Below are positions 62,901-64,000 of a stretch of DNA of 64,000 nucleotides, piece after piece. The notes under the pieces were generated by a model. It made no database searches, was not told the DNA's origin, and was given only the letters and a program-made list of their open reading frames with translations. The stretch is taken from the NCBI GenBank assembly GCA_948144175.1, contig CANXME010002096.1, positions 1,488,001 through 1,552,000 on the forward strand, in the 5' to 3' direction. Made by a program: the position numbers and the translations under genes. Within the stretch, counting starts at the first letter, position 1. Every line of letters starts with the position of its first letter. The DNA is from Closterium sp. NIES-65 (taxonomy: Eukaryota > Streptophyta > Zygnematophyceae > Desmidiales > Closteriaceae).

Positions 62901-64000
62901 ATTTTTAGCACTGCGTTTCTGCACAGTACATGACGATCCGATAGTGGCGCTTCGCCGTAGGTCCAAGAACATGGGCAGCGGCGCGTCTAGAATTTCGTTC
63001 AGTAGCGCCGCCGCAGCTTCTGACGTGGACGAATCCTCCTGCGACGTGCATGTCAAGGATGGGACGTTTCGGGTGGGGACAAGGGAAATGGTGCGGAAGC
63101 TGGCGCGTCCCACGCTGGCGGAAGCAGCGCTTGCTGAAGTCGCACTGGCGGAAGTTGCGCCGGCGAAAGTTGCGCTGGCGGGATATTTTAAGCCAGGGCG
63201 TGGAGACGGGAACACGGAGTGCGGGGAAAGACAGGGGGAAAGTTCACCGGTGCTGCTCGGAGCGGCGTCGAACCGGCGCCAGCTGTCGCCACTAGTGCTG
63301 CCGCTGCTGCTGCAACTGCCGCTCTGTTCGCATGGTAACACAGGAGTTTCGCAGTTTTTCGCACAGCTGCCGCCGCTGCCGACGGTATAGCTCCGTTCGC
63401 CACCCCACGAACCGCGGCGATTATGGCCTCTGACGCTGCTACCGGAAACATTACGCGTCGCAGCACCACTCGAGGAAGCATTCACGTGAGCGACAGCCAC
63501 TGCCGCAGCCGCCTCGAGACGGCAACGACACCCGTTATTAGGCTCGGTAATCGAAGCGGCGGAGGTGGCGGAAGTTGCGGAAAGCGCGCGCGACCTGCTA
63601 CGAGCTACTTTTTCCGCTTCCTTCCCAAATCGAGGGATAAGTAGCCACACAGAGTTACCACCACTTCCCGCGTCGCCCTTTCGAAACACCTCCTCCTCAG
63701 AATCTTTCGCAGCTTTCCAAACTGGTTCGCTAAACTTCTCGTCTGCCTCGGCGGAAAAACCGCTGCTGGTAACAGAGCCGATATAGCCGAACCTTCTGCT
63801 TCTTAAGAGAGTTGGCTTTTGGGTTGTTGACTTTTGAGTCGACTCAAAATCCAACTCGGAAAAGCCGCTGCTGCTACTAATAGTGCCGGTAAAGCCGAGC
63901 CTTCCGCTTCTTAAACTGGTTGCGAAGCTTACCTTACGCTTGCTGCTGCTGCCTTTTGCGGCTGATTCGCTACTGAGCGTCGCGTTGTTGAAACAGTTGA
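59976..64000 (-). CDS. Very long Ser/Ala/Pro-rich disordered protein, unknown (at least 1,341 aa, N-terminus outside window)
   Basis: The frame is open from the right edge to a stop at 59976. The N-terminal part has two copies of a motif, SLRSGRLGFTGTISSSSGFS and LLRSRRFGYIGSVTSSGFS, about 37 residues apart. Mid-part: LDLRRSATIGSSCTVQKRSA, Gly/Ser-rich loops, an acidic patch, FRYSIIIPSKFSESADLALA, APKTSWPATPQTAR repeats. Then long poly-alanine tracts (plus 61260-61430), KGSQGKGNEGK repeats, SPLSPLSP repeats and NLAPLSTAQN repeats near the end. A GTAAGC within the frame at about 63931 could be a splice donor. It looks like a disordered regulatory or scaffold protein; I do not recognise a family. 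Confidence 0.55.
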   Translation of the reverse strand, partial: NCFNNATLSSESAAKGSSSKRKVSFATSLRSGRLGFTGTISSSSGFSELDFESTQKSTTQKPTLLRSRRFGYIGSVTSSGFSAEADEKFSEPVWKAAKDSEEEVFRKGDAGSGGNSVWLLIPRFGKEAEKVARSRSRALSATSATSAASITEPNNGCRCRLEAAAAVAVAHVNASSSGAATRNVSGSSVRGHNRRGSWGGERSYTVGSGGSCAKNCETPVLPCEQSGSCSSSGSTSGDSWRRFDAAPSSTGELSPCLSPHSVFPSPRPGLKYPASATFAGATSASATSASAASASVGRASFRTISLVPTRNVPSLTCTSQEDSSTSEAAAALLNEILDAPLPMFLDLRRSATIGSSCTVQKRSAKNNGNRLGGGAISGRWWGREERNGGEGRSGGFGKTSGGRLGNLCDNKEGKGFCSGGGDEGSGGGGDGDNSEGEDSPRPMELLRRHTVTTMNKRDYSEAAAIYTNSVVKENANAYGIDRSAILMSGDIVRRSSGLELPGSSNRLNSTNSSMVGGNSSSNSGGKVNTNTDTPRSIGRNLWMERTGKVRAIARLLPRLKVPAPVGKVGEKGEVEEEGTQTQGDERLEEEQQRSGRERAETRHECVDGEGEKEVGGGQEEEMEEEGEEVEEKVQEGGSINNSTSADGSATSAGGSSVAGGAVGKKSFRYSIIIPSKFSESADLALASCREAPKTSWPATPQTAREAPKAHWPPTPQTARHAPTAPNRTLSRPHSSQPERPRTAEAESTEEAEPKDFSREFPGVRGCAARDGWGSSQDLSILEWVKPQRFPEPCAEPLAKPSAEPSYHGWSNSDTSAPTEDVYKDDRKVSASELLMRALSESHVDPDDAYAAALSAVAAAVSASTAAAAAAAAAAAAAVCYSQPKEAAAAAAAASAAAEAAAEAAAAAALVAPRQSVARAVAAATSSARLSNPGDSLSCANCSGDTPSGNDSGAGGGSFSSQEAKESSPGGKESNSKGSRSSGKSRSKSSGKSSSRSSSNGDIMGKAGEETRRMKAAATHSSTSRQTQSQGGGTGKVSEGKGSQGKGNEGKGSQGKGNEGKKIRPSMSMPSAKGFTVIAAKDAPWRLSRQLTAVAGKASLAAVAAQAVTAVESTAGVLPEVHHPRVLSPQARAQQVLARPGNGSTTASSAAAASLSSPANRSSLPSPSSRPRAVCLPHNPYLPPLSPGSSLSPLSPLSPLSPLSPCPPWASDSAFSGFKPSSGGGTVATPRSGRSVPKSFSSDNLAPLSTAQNRSTGNLAPLSTAQNHNRKLSQARSISPSPRELRSRNGRERGWPEGFNSSSTLLVSRNDGESVGMVRGVDGGAVTGWLRMGEGLGEHAW

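Overview
The window is eukaryotic nuclear DNA that is mostly a stack of nested transposable elements, with a block of host genes at the right end (about 47.8-64 kb). The likely source is a GC-rich streptophyte (charophyte) green alga or another early-diverging plant lineage. This rests on initiator-Met-tRNA-type primer binding sites at most LTR elements, a chromodomain Ty3/gypsy element, several Ty1/copia lineages, a PIF/Harbinger element and a pogo-like element, short GT-AG introns (79-239 bp) and LEA-like host coding sequence. Closterium is my guess from memory of similar copia sequences; I could not check it.

Nest 1 (1-24170). Element A, a copia copy cut by the window edge, has its 3' LTR split by element B (1502-24145, non-autonomous LTR element, TSD ATTCC). 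B holds the chromovirus C (1783-23188, TSD CCCGC). C holds copia element D (3289-18248, TSD ACCCC), which holds copia element E (10276-17735, TSD CCGCG). The 3' LTR of C separately holds non-autonomous element F (21363-23006, TSD ATGCT). E has an intact polyprotein and near-identical LTRs; D is nearly intact; the pol of C has lost the core of its reverse transcriptase.

Nest 2 (24236-47792). Matching 53-bp terminal inverted repeats show that the whole block is one PIF/Harbinger transposon H, about 3.36 kb before insertions, with convergent Myb-like and DDE-nuclease genes. It was interrupted by a solo LTR S (34723-34856), a gag-protease-only LTR element G (26016-33978, TSD ACGAC) that itself carries a complete pogo-like transposon P (27348-30421, TSD TA), and an old copia J (35502-47587, TSD GCGTG) whose 3' LTR carries a young relative K (41324-47358, TSD ACAGC) with LTRs identical by eye. 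Three short insertions in the 3' LTR of J look like excision scars of a P-type element.

Host block (47793-64000). A minus-strand gene for a coiled-coil, probably tail-anchored membrane protein (48245-50275) has three tandem copies of its last exon. Divergent from it is a five-exon LEA-like gene (51685-55054) with an in-frame UAG and three tandem copies of its 3' terminal segment, one next to a 33-bp perfect inverted repeat. A long disordered, low-complexity protein runs off the right edge on the minus strand (59976-64000), and a weaker serine-rich frame lies at 57738-58814. I recognised no tRNA, rRNA or CRISPR array. The GC-rich element leaders contain many long open frames that I regard as non-coding.
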